Below are positions 1 to 13,973 of a stretch of 64,000 bases of DNA, one piece after another (position 1 is the first letter of the stretch; every line of letters starts with the position of its first letter). The notes below the pieces were generated by a model. The model searched no databases. It had not been told where the DNA came from and saw only the letters and a program-made list of their open reading frames with translations. A program made the position numbers and the translations under genes. The stretch lies in the NCBI RefSeq assembly GCF_000151315.2, contig NW_011887294.1, positions 2,190,460 through 2,254,459 of the forward strand, written 5' to 3'. The stretch comes from Capsaspora owczarzaki ATCC 30864. Its lineage: Eukaryota; Opisthokonta; Filasterea.

Positions 1-42
1 AACCTTGTTTCCTCTTTGCCTTTTGTTTGGTGACAATCAAAG

Positions 43-1674
43 GAGGTACGGGTCGGCCCGCTGGACGAGTCATCGACTGTTTCAGCTCGTCGAGGGGAAT
101 ACGACGAGACCACTTCATCCTGGTATGTGGACGTTCCTGCAGGGCCTCCACTCTCACCCACTGGCGGAATTCCCTTGGTCGACACGAGCGAAGGAGCGTC
201 TCTCAGCATTGACTACTGGGCCAAAGACAAGAAGCACAAGGATAAGGACAAAGACCACAACAAGGTAGAGTCGAGCTGCTCTCGTTTTGAAACACGAAAA
301 AAAAAAACCCCACCAAATTGCGGGTTTGTGTCCTCGTGTACCCTTCTAACCGCAAGCTGCTTGATCTTCATCTTCTTTTTTCTCGCTTGGCAGCTTTCTC
401 TCAAGGCCCACTTTAAAGTGCTCATTGTTTCGCGATACAGCCGAGGAGACGGCCTAAACCATGCATCTCCGGGCTCTTCCGTTCCCAGCTCTCCATCAAC
501 GCACTTTGCCCACTCGTTCAACAAGGAAATAACTGGTACCCTTGCCCCAGGAGCGGCTTCGGCAGGAGCAGGGAGCGACAAGACGCCGCCCTCGCTCGCA
601 GTGCCCGCTCCGAACGCTGTTGGTGGCTCCTCCTGCTCAATGCTCGCCCCCAGCGTCTTTTTGATGCACGCTGTGACGCGCGACAAGAAACTCATCCAGA
701 AGATCCGCCAGCTGGGTCGCCGCCCGTCCAACTACGAGAACAAGAATGCAAAGTACACTGTCGTCGAGACGCTGATCGAGCGGTTGATTTGCCTCTACAC
801 GGACAAGGACAAGGATGAGGAAAAGCGCAGCAAGGACAAGGACAAGGACACCAAGGACGGCAAGGAAAGCAAAGACAAGGACAAGGACGACGACAAGGAG
901 CGCAAAAAGGACGCCAATGCCAACAAGGAGTTGAAAGACAAGGACAAGCACAGTGATGACATTGGAGGTGAGTGTTCATGGGTTAGTACTTTGTTTTCAT
1001 GCTGCGTTGTATTGCCACTTTCGTTTTGTCGTCTCACCTTCAGCCTCCCACTGCCTTTGTTGACGACGACAGTCATCCACATTGACGGGACCAAGTTTTC
1101 GAACGTGCGATTCTTTTCAGTGAGCCCGTCTTGGCCCTCTTCCATCAAGACCTTCCCTGTTGTCTGCATTGCAACCAAGTCTCTCGCCCCACCCAGCTCT
1201 CCGTCCATGCCAACCGTCAGTGCGCCAGTTCCAATCTCTGGCGCTGCCGCCTTCATCCCGTCCTCTCCTCCCCACGGGCTGATTTCATTGTTGGGAACGT
1301 CTCCGCCCCTTTCAGAGCCAACCTTCATGCAGGCCTCCCCGCTGTCCTTCACGCTGCCACAACAACCCCACACTGGAGCAGCACAGCCGCATTCCGCAAC
1401 ACAGCCACACCAACCTGCAGTGTCGCAGCCACCAGTGCACCACACCCGCTTTCCGTCTGACATGTCAGACGACTTTGAAACTCGGCCAGCCTTTGTTCCT
1501 TCTGCCGCCCCACAACGGTTTCCAAGTCTTACGGCCATGCCGCAGTTGCCACCCATGCTCGGTGGAACGCCATCGCTTGGCTCGACCGCCACGAACGACA
1601 ATGAATATCCCCGCCTCCGGCGCCATTCGTTCTCGCGCGATAGCTCGAGCGGCGGTGAAGACGCCCTAGCATGA
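43..1674 (+). CDS. Unknown Lys/Asp-rich protein, 3' part of gene
   Basis: I do not recognise this gene; its 5' part lies outside the window. Three exons stay in one frame: 43-264, 394-967 and 1121-1674, with introns starting GTAGAG and GTGAGT and ending CAG; the first acceptor at 41-42 follows a pyrimidine tract. The protein has two charged runs built from KDKDKD units, a Ser/Pro-rich stretch between them and a long Pro/Ala/Ser-rich tail ending in RDSSSGGEDALA. The only ordered-looking part is about 60 residues before the second KD run (around 670-800), with a helical pattern (LIQKIRQL and VVETLIERL). Low complexity makes any family guess unsafe. The frame and splice pattern are fairly convincing; function is unknown. 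Confidence 0.6.
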   Translation, partial: EVRVGPLDESSTVSARRGEYDETTSSWYVDVPAGPPLSPTGGIPLVDTSEGASLSIDYWAKDKKHKDKDKDHNKVESSCSRFETRKKKTPPNCGFVSSCTLLTASCLIFIFFFLAWQLSLKAHFKVLIVSRYSRGDGLNHASPGSSVPSSPSTHFAHSFNKEITGTLAPGAASAGAGSDKTPPSLAVPAPNAVGGSSCSMLAPSVFLMHAVTRDKKLIQKIRQLGRRPSNYENKNAKYTVVETLIERLICLYTDKDKDEEKRSKDKDKDTKDGKESKDKDKDDDKERKKDANANKELKDKDKHSDDIGGECSWVSTLFSCCVVLPLSFCRLTFSLPLPLLTTTVIHIDGTKFSNVRFFSVSPSWPSSIKTFPVVCIATKSLAPPSSPSMPTVSAPVPISGAAAFIPSSPPHGLISLLGTSPPLSEPTFMQASPLSFTLPQQPHTGAAQPHSATQPHQPAVSQPPVHHTRFPSDMSDDFETRPAFVPSAAPQRFPSLTAMPQLPPMLGGTPSLGSTATNDNEYPRLRRHSFSRDSSSGGEDALA

Positions 1675-1938
1675 TCAGAGCTTTGTTCGTTTGTTTGTTT
1701 TATCTCAGATTTTTTCTCTTTTTGTTTGAATGTTTTTCGATTTTTTGAGCTGTTTGCGATCTCTCTTCCCTTTCACATACATACCCATCCACACATCCCC
1801 ACCCCCCACACACACACTCATCGTAGTCAAACTCTGGTTAGAATACACAATCGCTCCCATTTTGTAACTTTTGTGCAGTCAGCTTTTCAATCTTAGATTC
1901 ATACTGTGGTTTTTGCAGAGCGCGACCCGGACACGCAA

Positions 1939-2928
1939 ATGAGCAACATTACACTCAATGTCTACGACTTGTTCAGCACCAATGCATACACTGCCTGGCT
2001 CGGGGTTGGCGCCTTCCACACAGGCGTGGTCATCTATGGCAAAGAGTACGCGTTCGGCGGTCATCCGTACGAGTTCACGGGCGTCTTCCGCACCGCGCCA
2101 CGGCAGGCACTTGCTGAGAACATGATCTTCCGCGAGAGCATTGCGTTTGGCCGGACGGGGCTGAGTGAAGACGAGGTCTCGCGCGTCATCGACCGGCTCG
2201 CACGAGACTACACTGGCGTCTCCTACAACATCCTCGCGCGCAACTGCAACCACTTTGCGTCCGACCTCTGCATGGCGCTCGTTGGAAAGCCCATCCCAGG
2301 CTGGATCAACCGGCTCGCGTATCTGAGTAAGCGCCACACGGAGGCTGTTGAAGCGTCGGGCTGAGTGAGGCAGCTGGTTTGACAGCTTTGTGGCTTTGTG
2401 AGGCTTTTGGCTTTGACTTGTCCGACGCGCTCACGATGATGCATTTGTGATTATTGTGTCGTCGCTGCTATTGGATGACACATATCTTCCCGACTTTTCC
2501 CCGCTTGCGCGAACAGCTTCGTGGGTTCCGTGCTTGCTACCAAAGGAGCTGATTGAGCCGCCGACCGCGCAGAGTCAGGGCCCGCAAGCCAATAATGGCG
2601 TGTCGACACAGCCTACACTAGTAGCTTTCTCGGGTACGCTTGCTTTTTTGTGTATTTGAAAGTGGGCGCGGGTGACCGGTCCTTTTGTTTGGTTTCGTTT
2701 CTCTGACGAGTTTTCGGCGTTTGTGGGTTGAATCTTGCAGGTGAAGGCCGTCGATTAGCACAAGAGAATCAGCACAGCCATAGTCATAGTCACAGCCACA
2801 GCCATAGTCACGCACACGCACATGGTGGGCCAAGTAATGCAGATGCGGCTGCTCAGCGACGAGAGCTTCTTGCACTTGCCGCGGTTGCTCGGACGAACGC
2901 ATTATTTCAACAGCAACACCAGCAATAG
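1939..2928 (+). CDS. DESI2: DESI2-like PPPDE deSUMOylating isopeptidase
   Basis: This is a papain-like cysteine isopeptidase of the PPPDE family, which removes SUMO (or ubiquitin) from substrates. Exons are 1939-2326, 2517-2633 and 2741-2928, giving 230 aa. The PPPDE fold fills about residues 3-130: the catalytic His lies in GAFHTGVVIYG, followed by the family hallmark YAFGGHPYEFTG, and the catalytic Cys is in ARNCNHFASDLC. The segment IPGWINRLAYL then continues across the first intron into WVPCLLPKEL, as in animal DESI2. The C-terminus differs: a His-Ser/His-Ala repeat of about 16 residues and a Gln-rich end. The ATG at 1939 is the first in frame, but TTTTTGCAG sits just upstream at 1910-1918, so a 5' UTR intron or an upstream exon is possible. 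The family call is secure. Confidence 0.88.
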
Positions 2929-3075
2929 TCCCAGCGCTTCGCGTCTATAATCAAGAATCTACTACTGCCTCTTCGCGATGTGGAAGAAAAAAATGAGAGT
3001 GGCGCGAAAGAGATGGTGAAATTTTCATTGTTACAAATGCAGTAGAATTCAACTGCTACAAGGGCGACAGCCCGA

Positions 3076-5741
3076 CTAGGACGAGCTGTGCGGTGATGGA
3101 CCAGGGTTGTACATTGCTTGCATGGGATCCATCGGCTGCAGCTGCTGCTGTTGCATCGGTGGTTGCATCTGCGGGTTGATTGTTTGCATTTGCTCGTACG
3201 GCACCATCGTTTGTGGATGGGCCATTGGAGGAATGCCATACGCTGGCATACCGTACTGCATCATCGGGTACATCATGCCGGGATGTCCCATCGGGATGGG
3301 CCCATACGCCATTGGCCCCATGGGCATCATGGGCGGCGCACTCGCTGCTGGAACACCGAGATTCATCGGCAAGACACTGGCCACAAAGTACCCACCCTCG
3401 GTTTGAAATTGTGCTGGTGGTAGTTGTGAAGGGAGCTGAAGAGGTTGGAGTGGGAGCTGCTGGATGAGTTGCGGCGGCGGCATCTGCTGCAGCAGCGGTT
3501 GGGGCGGGAGTTGCGGTGGAGGCACTTGCGAATCTGGCTGCTGTTGTTGCTGCGGCTGCGGCGCTGGCGGAAGACCAGTCATGTCGCTTGCAACAGGTAT
3601 GTCGCTTGCAACAGGTACACCCAGGCTGGACACTGGAAACAGAACAGAATGCGGTGGCACGGCTAGTGCAGGCGTGCTCATGGAGGATGAAGGGGCGGAT
3701 GACTGCACTCGAATGCGTTTGATGCGCAGTTTATCGCGCTCGGTTCGTTCGTCATAGTCCTCTTCGTCGTCCTCCATGGTGCGCTTTGAACGGGGCAGCG
3801 CCTTTCGTGACAGAGACTCGTTGGCATCATTCCCCACAGCCAACGGGAGGGGAGCGAGACTGGACGTTTCAGGGATTCGCGCCAAGATGGCTTGGCAGGA
3901 TTCTACAGCCGTTGCTATCAATTTCATGGCATTGGGATCTGTCCCGCCATCTTCTTGCTCGATGATTTGTCTGTTCAGCAGAGGATGGAGCAGAGGATGA
4001 CGGGAGGCCGGGGAAAATTTGAGTCAAACATGCACTGCAAGTTTGTTGAACATCATCATCACTGCACGGCTCACTTTTTGCGATTGGCGAGCAGAGTAAT
4101 GACAACCTCAACGAGAGATGGACAAGCCAGCGCAACCGCCAAGTTATGCCAGTTTTGTAGCCTGGAAAAGTAAACACCAGACCAGTTAGAATGAAGGCGA
4201 GAGACTCGCGTTGTGGAATGGCGCCAAACTTACTCGGGCAAGAAGTCGCATTGCTTGCGGCCAATGCTGCGAATAAAGGTTGCTATTTTGCTGTACTCGA
4301 CCTGCGGCACAATATGACACGATATGACACGGAACGAGAAAGTCAGTTTTTTTTTGTTTGTTCCCAAACGCGCGTCTGTTGAATGCTGAAGGTGAAACTC
4401 TGCACGACGATTCCAGCTTACTCGGATAGAATCGCTAGTGCTGCTGAGGTAGCTCACTGGATTGGTGAAGGTCGAGCTGGACGTCGAGAAGGAAGCGTAG
4501 CTTGGTGGCTCGACCTCGGATGCTGGAGGAATGTACAGGTGCGTTTCGCGAAATTCCTCACCCAAACCGGCTCGTCTTGCCACGCTGGCGCTTGATGCGA
4601 GCGAAATGTACCTTTGCTGCTGGACGGGTGTGAGAGAATGGAACGGAATCAAGTTGTCCACTTTGCCGAGCCATGGAATGTCGGCATTTGGCTTGAGGAC
4701 CATCAGCATCAAGTCTGATCGATGGATGTCGTTCGAGCGTCAGTCAGTACCTTTGTTCGATGAAGGGGGAAATGCTGTTGTAGGAGACACAACACAACAC
4801 AGAGGCTAACTCACCGTCGCGCACCACGGATAGCAATCCATACCACGGTACCGGCTTTTGCGCTAACAGCACAACGGCCACATAACCAACCCCGGAACCG
4901 CCGATCGGCGTTTCCTTGCTTGTGTTGAGGAGGTACGCGCCAGTGAGTCCATGAAACAGGCGAGCAAAGACCTGGGCAGCAATCGGGGGGTCAAGTTAGC
5001 ACAAGTTTGAGCGATGCGCAGACCCTCGACAGCCAAATGGCAAGACGCACCGACTGAGTAGGCGCTTGTTGAGGTTGCGACCCATTGCTGCCGTTGGCAC
5101 TACTGGCGACAAGCGTTGAGGTGGACGCTGACCCGGCTGCCAGTGTCTGCGCGACTGTGGGCGTGGTGGCAGCCGTAGCAGCAGCGGCGGCAGCGGCAAC
5201 AGCAGCAGCCATCCCTACCGGCGGTGGCTCGACCACAGGCAGCACCAGGTGGCGGGAGAGCACGGCGGGACTCGGGACTTCACGCTCGCGGACAAAGCCA
5301 GCGATCGAGAGCAAGGACGCCGGGAACGCGGGTCCGGTCGCACTTGTCTCGTTCACTAGATCGCAACACAAGCACACACACATATAACAACGAGTCAGCC
5401 AAGGACGAAGATGGAGAAAGAGAGAGAGAGTACAGAGGGTGAGACAGAGCGAAACGGCCAGAGACGATCCCATTGCAAGCCCAGATATAATGTAAGAGAT
5501 GGAGACAAACTGAGAGAAAGAGAGAACGTCATGTACCAAGTGATGTTGGGGATGGCTGGAGATCGATGCCCGCGAGCAAGTGTCCACAGGCAAGTGTGCC
5601 TCGCCATCGATTGCTGAGCTGCGGTGCGTTCAGGCCATTACTGCTGTTGCTATTGCTAGTGCTGGGTCCGAGTGATACATGAATGCTGCTACTGCTACTA
5701 GTACTGCTGCGGAGTGGCTCCACTCGCAATGGCGGCGGCAT
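3076..5741 (-). CDS. Unknown protein with possible SPOC-like core and Gln/Pro/Met-rich tail
   Basis: I do not recognise the family. Seven exons read continuously for 669 aa: 5537-5741, 5051-5355, 4815-4971, 4422-4714, 4234-4301, 4075-4161 and 3076-3970. The N-terminus is Ser/Asn-rich, followed by WRGTLACG. An Ala-rich loop then precedes an ordered core with strands such as GVGYVAVVLLAQ, WYGLLSVVRDG and LMLMVLKP. Next come a conserved-looking stretch (RSIGRKQCDFLPE, WHNLAVALACPSL) and a helix (ANRKKQIIEQ). The last third is disordered, with Gln/Pro runs and a Met/Gly/Pro/Tyr-rich segment. The strand pattern faintly recalls a SPOC domain, which would fit a nuclear transcription or RNA factor, but this is a guess. 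The tail also holds an 18-bp tandem duplication (near 3580-3617) encoding PVASD twice. Confidence 0.7.
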
Positions 5742-5933
5742 ACAAAACAGAACAACAGGCTGCAATGAAAATCAGAACTGAACCAGTTCGAGTCCCACTC
5801 CCACCAGATAGTGACTCACACACACACACATACAATACAACGCTTGGAAACAGAGCTCGTGTTTTGAAATTTTTAATATTTTCTACTTTTTTTTGTTTGG
5901 TTGGCACAAACTGATAAGATCGCCCGTCCCTTT

Positions 5934-7597
<1,664 letters not shown>

Positions 7598-7971
7598 ATG
7601 CAAGTCGACGACCAGTATCAACAGCATCAGCAGCAGCGGCCACCACTGTCCACTCTGCCACTGCGCAACTACTTTGATCAAGGTCTTGTCTCCATCCTTC
7701 TGCAAGGGTTGACGCGTGTCTCGATGGAGCGGTAACCGAGCCAGCCCGTTTCGTTTCGTTTCGTTTCTTCCCGCCATTTTTTTTTTTTGTTTGGCGGCTG
7801 CTCTCATCCCGTGGACCCTCTTCCCCTGCTCACTCCTCACTTGAAACGCACCAATTCCCTCACAGACCTGAAAACCCAGTGGAGTTCCTCGGCCACTTCT
7901 TGCTCGAGCACAAGGACGAGGTCCACCGACCACCAGCAAGTCAAACCGCTGCCGCCTCATTGCCACAATAG
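7598..7971 (+). CDS. DPY30: DPY30 subunit of histone H3K4 methyltransferase complexes
   Basis: DPY30 forms a small dimer that binds ASH2L and supports H3K4 methylation by SET1/MLL complexes. The two exons are 7598-7731 and 7866-7971 (79 aa). The dimerisation motif is clear: LPLRNYFDQGLVSILLQGL, then ERPENPVEFLGHFLLEHKDE across the intron, matching the family pattern of an LP-x-R-x-Y start and a PxNPxEFLxxxLL second helix. The N-terminus is short and Gln-rich. The frame is open upstream to 7397, so a start at 7406 would add about 64 residues; I chose 7598 because the extra sequence looks unlike protein. It is divergent from calmodulin, and symplekin (-) ends 147 bp downstream. Confidence 0.9.
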
Positions 7972-8117
7972 TCGTTCGTGTCAGTGTGTGTATGCAGATC
8001 ACCATCGAGACCTATCGTCACTTGTCTTTTTCATTCTCGAGGGTTGCATGGGTTTATTGTACAAAAACATTACAACAAAAACAATCGGAACAAAAACTGA
8101 GCGAGATGAAACGTCCC

Positions 8118-11100
8118 CTAGGTGGCCATCGCCATGGGCTGCGGCGAAGTCGGAGGTGGATCACTGGGTTCGGACGATGCGTCAGCCACTTCGCTCGATG
8201 CGATCAGCACTCCGGGCGTCGGGGCATGCGCTGCTGGAGGTGCTTGGGTAGGTGCCAAACCCAAGACAGCCAACACGGGTGTCGAGATGCGGATTTTCTG
8301 TTGTGGTGGCAGCGACTGCACCTGCTGGGTGAGTGGTTCTCGAAGGGAGGGCTTGTCTGTCAGCGCCGTCTCCAGCTGCGCCGGGGGTAGCGACACCAGC
8401 GCTTGGAACGACAGTGGTTTCAGACGCTGCGACAATCAGCACAGCACAGTAGGACCAACACGAATCAACAAGAAAAAGCGCGTCAGTGTGTGTGTGTAGG
8501 TGAGAGAGAGAGTGTGCACAGCATCGCCAAATCCGAAAACAACGCGTACCTCGCAGCACAGCACAAAGCCATCCCAAAGTTGCCGAGGATGCTTATCTTC
8601 CCAGATCTTGAAAACTACGAGACGCAGCAGCAGTGTCACCATAAACGAGAGCAACCCAGGGCAGAGATCATACGCTTTGAGCATGGTGCGCATTGTTAGC
8701 AGTGGAATGGGTCGCATATCCACCAGCTGTTGCAGCACACTCGCAAGCACTTCTTGCGTGTAAATATTGCCAAAGGTGAACAAGAAGTTGGTCGCTGTGT
8801 GTTTTTTTTTTCGCAAGATGGAAAAGAACCAGATGAAGCGAGGAGAAGCGAAAAGCAAGAGCATTCGAAGGTCAGTGGACGCTGCACGCAAGACCAGCGC
8901 CTCAACAGCACACTCTACCTTGCACGATGGCTGGAAGCGTGACATTATCGCGCTGAGGATCCACCAAATGAAGCGCAAGCATCACGTCCGACGGCGAGAT
9001 CACCTTGGAGCCCAAAACCAACAAACCGGTCTCGGTATAATGCCGCGACGCCACAAGTCGACCCAGTGCATCTTTGGAGAGAGCAGGGGGTAGCGCGACC
9101 AGACTTGGCAACACTGCCAGAATTTCAGTCTAAATTCAACAGGCAAAAAACAAACAAGTGAGAAAACACGACGAAAGGAGAGATTGATCGTGCGGCAAGT
9201 TTCCACATACCTTGTCCAGGCCACCCAGAATGGGAATGAGGAACTTGGCATCCAGTTCTTGAGTGTTGTACTTTTCCTTCACGGCTGCCACGATGGCGCG
9301 ACTTGGGGGTGCTGAATAAGGCACGCGCATTCGAAAAAAAAAAAATCCAAGAACATGGTCAACGCTTTGCTCTGAATCTCTGCGTGATGCCACGCACCAA
9401 CTCGCACTTCAAAAAGGAAACGAACAACTTACCAGTGTCAGCAAGAACATGGAGCAGACGGTGAACAAGAGTGTCTGCGCCTTTCGGGATGGACTGAAGC
9501 AGCTGCAGCACCACGGGCGACGCCATTCCAATTTGCTTAAACAATGGCTCGATTTGACGGAGCACAGGTCTCTTAACTTGAGCTGATGTTTCAGCGTAGA
9601 TTTTGGCAAACCTGACATTCAGAGGAAGCTCGACAAGTTAGAACAATGAAGAGCCAAGCAAACCCGCCCCCAACAAAATATACAAGCACCATTAACGCAC
9701 TCTAACAACAAGGAGTGGGACTTGGCACACAGGGCAAACAGCAATGCTGTGCAAGTCATCACATCTTCCTCGGAGATTTCGCGGGGAGCTTGCGCCGTGT
9801 CCGCGCCATCGTCCTGATCAGTCGCCATTGCAACCGCTCGAGGCTCAAGCTTCACCAAGCCGGCAACGGATTCGAGAGCAAAGGCTTCGACGACAGGCGC
9901 AAAGGTGCTGGACGCATACAGCTTTACAAGATGTTGGATGGAGGCCCGACGCAAATCCAGCTGGTCGCTGCGCGAGAACTCGAGCAGTTTTTGGAGGCAA
10001 ACCTTCCGCAAAGGAGGGCGATACAGAACGAGGTCGTGAAGCGTACTCAAGCCCAGCATGGACCGCTCACTGTCAGTGCAGTACTCGAGCACCAAGTCCA
10101 ACACCTCCGGGGTGAATGCCGGCGCTTCAATCACAATGCGTGTGAACAAGCTGAAAAAAAAAGTACCCAACAAAGAGATCCATCACAAGTCAGAAGATGA
10201 ACGAGAGTTCACAGCCAGCCAAACCAACAAAAAATCATGAAAGACAAAGGAAAAATAAAAACTAGACTCACCGATCTCGAACATCTAGCTTCTCGCGAAG
10301 CGCATGTAAAAGGGCCATGAGACACCGGGTGTAACGACGAGGAAGCGGTACTGCACGAGTTAGCGTGATGCCCTCAGCGTCGCTAGAGTTGTCGTCGACC
10401 GCTGGACGTTTGAGTCCTCGACCAGGCAGCCGACCGCGAAGTCTCGCAGCGAGAGGACCACCTCCACCAAGGTACTCGTGACAGAGCCAGCCAAAGGCGA
10501 GCTCCATGCGAGCACGAACATTTTCAACAATGTACTCGACCATGGCGTCGATGAGCTGTTGCTCCAGCGGCAGCACCTCCTGCGCTTCAGCAGAGGTCGG
10601 GTCGGAGGGAGAGATGAGTTGCAAAAGCGACGCGAGGTTGCCGGGTTGGCTGAGCAATCTGGCGAGCAGCGAGCTTCGGAGCGATGCAGCTCCACCAGAA
10701 GCGGCGGACGCCTCAATCGCCAAAGTTCGTGCAAAGATGGCTTTCGTCAGGCCCTGCACCTGCTCCGGCGTGGGGTCGGATGGCTTTAGCGCAAATGGAG
10801 CAACTCGACGTGGCTTGAGAGCGGGCTGACGGATGAGCACCGGGTCCAGCACGGCTGTCGGTTCCGCCTAAAAATTGATGCGTGAGGAGGAGGAGGAGGA
10901 GGAGGAGGAGGAGGAGGCAACAACCAAACCAAGTCAAAGAAAGTATTATCACACAGTGAGCAACATTCACCATTCAAATATTAATCCCTCACCTTGACAC
11001 TTTCGGCTCCCAAAGATGGCAAACCGGCAGAGGCAGCAGCTGTTGTGGCAGCGGCGAAAGGTGCAGCGGCGAAAGGTGTTGGCGCCTCTAGTTCGGCAAG

Positions 11101-12955
11101 CGAGTCGGGAAGTGTTTGCATGGTTTGAAAAACGAGATCAATCACGAGACGAAGCGGGAACTGCTGCAGGTTCTCGGCATTGAAGGCACCAAAGAGAGAG
11201 CTCAGCTGGGACGGCCAGGTGGGATCAAACCGCGCACGCTTGGCAGCATGCGTCGCCGCAGCGGCATCCGAGTACATGCTTAGCGGAGCCATGGAGGGAG
11301 GAAGTGGCCGTTTGCCGGACGAGCTGCCGGACTGTTTGCGCAGGTACGCTTCGTATTCGATGCGCTTGGCGCCAAGAGTATAAAGAGCGTCAGCAATGTC
11401 CACATGGTATTCGGTTGACGCTGGATGCTTTAACAAGTTAAATAATTGGTTGCGGAGAAGCTTGTGCACGCTGGCGACCATGGCGGTCGCAAACGCCTTG
11501 GGCAATCCCTCGCGTGTCGCAAGCGGCAACAACGTAGCAATGACGTGGGGCATGAACATGGGCCGTTGCCGTGCCACAACAGAGAGCGAAAGAACCACGA
11601 CGGTCAGATTGGTTGAGGAGACGGTTTGAGACTGGGTGATGGAGACGAGCAGGTTGAACAGGCGCTGCCCCTCTTCACGAAGGGCTTCCAGACGGAGCAA
11701 TGGATGGTGTGGCGGCACAAAATCCAGGCAAACTTCGTCATCAATGGCGGGCATGGGGACATTGATGGACGGCAGTGGTGGGGGCTGGTAGTTGACCGTC
11801 TGGTTGCGGCGTTCCGATTCCCGCGTGTGATGCGAAAGAACGTGGACAACCATCTCTGCAAATTTCAGCACGAGCATTTGAACACCCTCGTTCTTGTCGT
11901 AGACGAGCGAAAGAATGGACGATTTGAGCGCATTGACGCGTGTCCAAGCACGTTCCACTTCGGGCGAAACGAGCACGGCAGCTTGGGTCCCAACAGGCGC
12001 TGCGCCCTGCGCTGGAGGCCGACAGCATGTCAAATAAAATGCAGCGCGATATAAATTTGGCATGGTTTGGATGAGGCGCCGGAGAATGCCGATTTGCTCC
12101 AGCGAGACACCCTCTGTCGACACTTTGTTGGCAGCTGCATCCGCGGCCACGCACGAAAAGAAGGCAAAATGCACGTGATCAATCAAGCGAGGGAGGATGC
12201 TTGGGAGTGTTTTGCTACCGTTTGTGAAGAGCAACAAGAGTGCGACCAACAAAGAGTGAGATCAACAAGAAGTTTTCCAACTAGAAACGAACAAAGTCGA
12301 AAAGCAAAGCACAAACCTAGCAGCTTCGATAAATTCAAGAACAAACTTCTTGACTACAGCTTGAGGATCGTGGATGTAATTAAGAACCTCCTCGATAAAG
12401 TTCTCGAGCAGAGTCAGGTTCTAAAGAAGGTTCAAAGTGAGCGAATTTTGTGCGCAAAAGTTTGCCAAGCCATTGCGAAAATTCTGTAAATCGTTTGCCA
12501 TGAGATTTGGCGTGTCGTTGTTGTCACTGCCGCGCAGTTTCGAGGCCTTTCCTGCCGAATGGTTGAGCTCGATCGTCGCAATGCGAGATCTCTCAATCTT
12601 GGTCCAGCCAATTTCATTTCTGGCTTTTTGTAACGCCCTCCAGCTCCAACCCCGCACCTCCCGCCATGGGGCATCCAATGACACGGCACAGTACTCCATG
12701 GTGCAATCAGCCTCACCTTGTGAAGAATCAGGTCCTGCACTTGCCGCAGCAGCTCGACGCGTGTCTCTGCGTTCGCTTCCTGCGACGCGTTCCCGAGCAG
12801 GCCAGCGACCTGCCAAACGGCGCCAAGTTCAAGGTCAAGTTCAAACCAGATCACGCGTGTCAGTCACAACAAACACGAGCGAATCGAGGGCGGGAAGACC
12901 GCGCGGGTATCAAAGCGATTGGCAATGCGAATCAAACAAACCTGTTGAAACGACA
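8118..12955 (-). CDS. SYMPK: Symplekin, scaffold of the mRNA 3'-end cleavage machinery
   Basis: Symplekin (yeast Pta1) scaffolds CPSF/CstF for cleavage and polyadenylation and works in histone pre-mRNA processing in animals. Eleven exons give 1160 aa (human about 1270): 12941-12955, 12717-12809, 12317-12420, 10993-12214, 10272-10867, 9701-10150, 9433-9611, 9211-9311, 8919-9129, 8550-8752 and 8118-8426. Near the N-terminus, LRQVQDLILHK and ENFIEEVLNYI match the first HEAT repeats; the C-terminal symplekin domain is strongly conserved (SIPKGADTLVHRLLHVL, YNTQELDAKFLIPILGGL, LQQLVDMRPIPLLTMRT, LSFQALVSLPPAQL). The first coding exon is only five codons. An Asp/Glu-poor, Ala/Pro-rich tail ends the protein. 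It is divergent from the orphan gene at 13254. Confidence 0.95.
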
Positions 12956-13253
12956 TGATCGCGTTTTGAGCCGCAACGAAGGGGGTCGTTCAAGAAGAGA
13001 CAGGAAACCAAAAACAAGAACTGAAGCGACGTTTATGCAGAGCAATGAATGGCGAGATTTTGTGAGTACTTCAGCGAACGAAAAACCCTTTGATGAGGAT
13101 GATCGCGTTCAAAGCAATGTAAAATTGGCGAGAACCTTGGAAGTGCTTTTCGTTTGGTAGATCTTCTCTTGCTTGTCGTTTAGCTCTTGTTTTTCTGGTG
13201 GCACAAGGAATAAGTGTTACTCAATCTCATCATCGAAGCGACTGCTGCAATGC
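12956..13253. other. Symplekin/orphan gene divergent intergenic region
   Basis: This stretch of 298 bp lies between the symplekin start codon and the first ATG of the orphan ORF. It contains a purine-rich tract near 12990-13030 and no motif I recognise. Confidence 0.4.
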
Positions 13254-13973
13254 ATGGATGGACAGGACGGCGCCAGTCCGAAATATGATGTCAGCGGTCG
13301 ACGAGCGAGCCGACCTCGCAAAGCGTTTCAGACAGCTTCGCGACGAGTGGGTCGAATCAGTCATGCCACAGTTGCCCAACATGTCGCCGCCGTATATCTC
13401 GGTCAGGATACGCACGGTGGTTTACAGGGCGTGTCGGCAACTTCCGGGTCAAACATGCCGGACATCCTTCAAAACCCAGGCATGGTCAAGAGTACACTGC
13501 GCATTCGTGTCAGTCAACGCGTGGAAATAACCTCGTTCATGGACGAGTTGATCAAGCGGCTCGAGGCGACTGATGATGGCAACGACGGTCCTCTCAGCAA
13601 CTGGTCGGCGCTGCGTGCAGCCCTTGCTCCTTACAGGCCCCCTCCTGCCCCGGGGTCTCCGCGGCGTTTGGTACATCCAAAGACAGGCTTCCCGCTCAAG
13701 GAGGTCACTTTGGTAATCCGCCAGCTCATTGCACCGACTGCTTTGGTCATGGCGCTCGGCGGCGAGTCCAAGCTTGCCGTCTACAGTGAAATGACAGAAA
13801 GCGACTTTTTCGAGCGGCTTGGCGAGGAATCGTACGACGGCGTGCGTCTGCGAGATGCGATCGAGTTCAGACCGGGCGTAGGCCTCACTGACTACCGGAA
13901 CGAGATGCAGAACGAGATACGTGGTCCCGTTTCTGCCAGCTTTCAGATTCGTCGCATCACCCCCCTGAATTAA
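13254..13973 (+). CDS. Orphan ORF of uncertain reading frame
   Basis: I do not recognise this protein. The frame is open from 13173; the first ATG is at 13254 and gives 239 aa. The middle looks like real protein (VEITSFMDELIKRLE, EVTLVIRQLIAPTALVM, ESDFFERLGEESYDGVRLRD). Its first 80 codons compete with another frame (13198-13530), which encodes an equally protein-like stretch, ADLAKRFRQLRDEWVESVM. After the stop, a third frame (13975-14079) continues with GQYEYNRNPNGQ. The exons could be joined by introns I cannot place, or this is a decaying gene. It is divergent from symplekin and faces alpha-galactosidase. Confidence 0.45.
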   Translation: MDGQDGASPKYDVSGRRASRPRKAFQTASRRVGRISHATVAQHVAAVYLGQDTHGGLQGVSATSGSNMPDILQNPGMVKSTLRIRVSQRVEITSFMDELIKRLEATDDGNDGPLSNWSALRAALAPYRPPPAPGSPRRLVHPKTGFPLKEVTLVIRQLIAPTALVMALGGESKLAVYSEMTESDFFERLGEESYDGVRLRDAIEFRPGVGLTDYRNEMQNEIRGPVSASFQIRRITPLN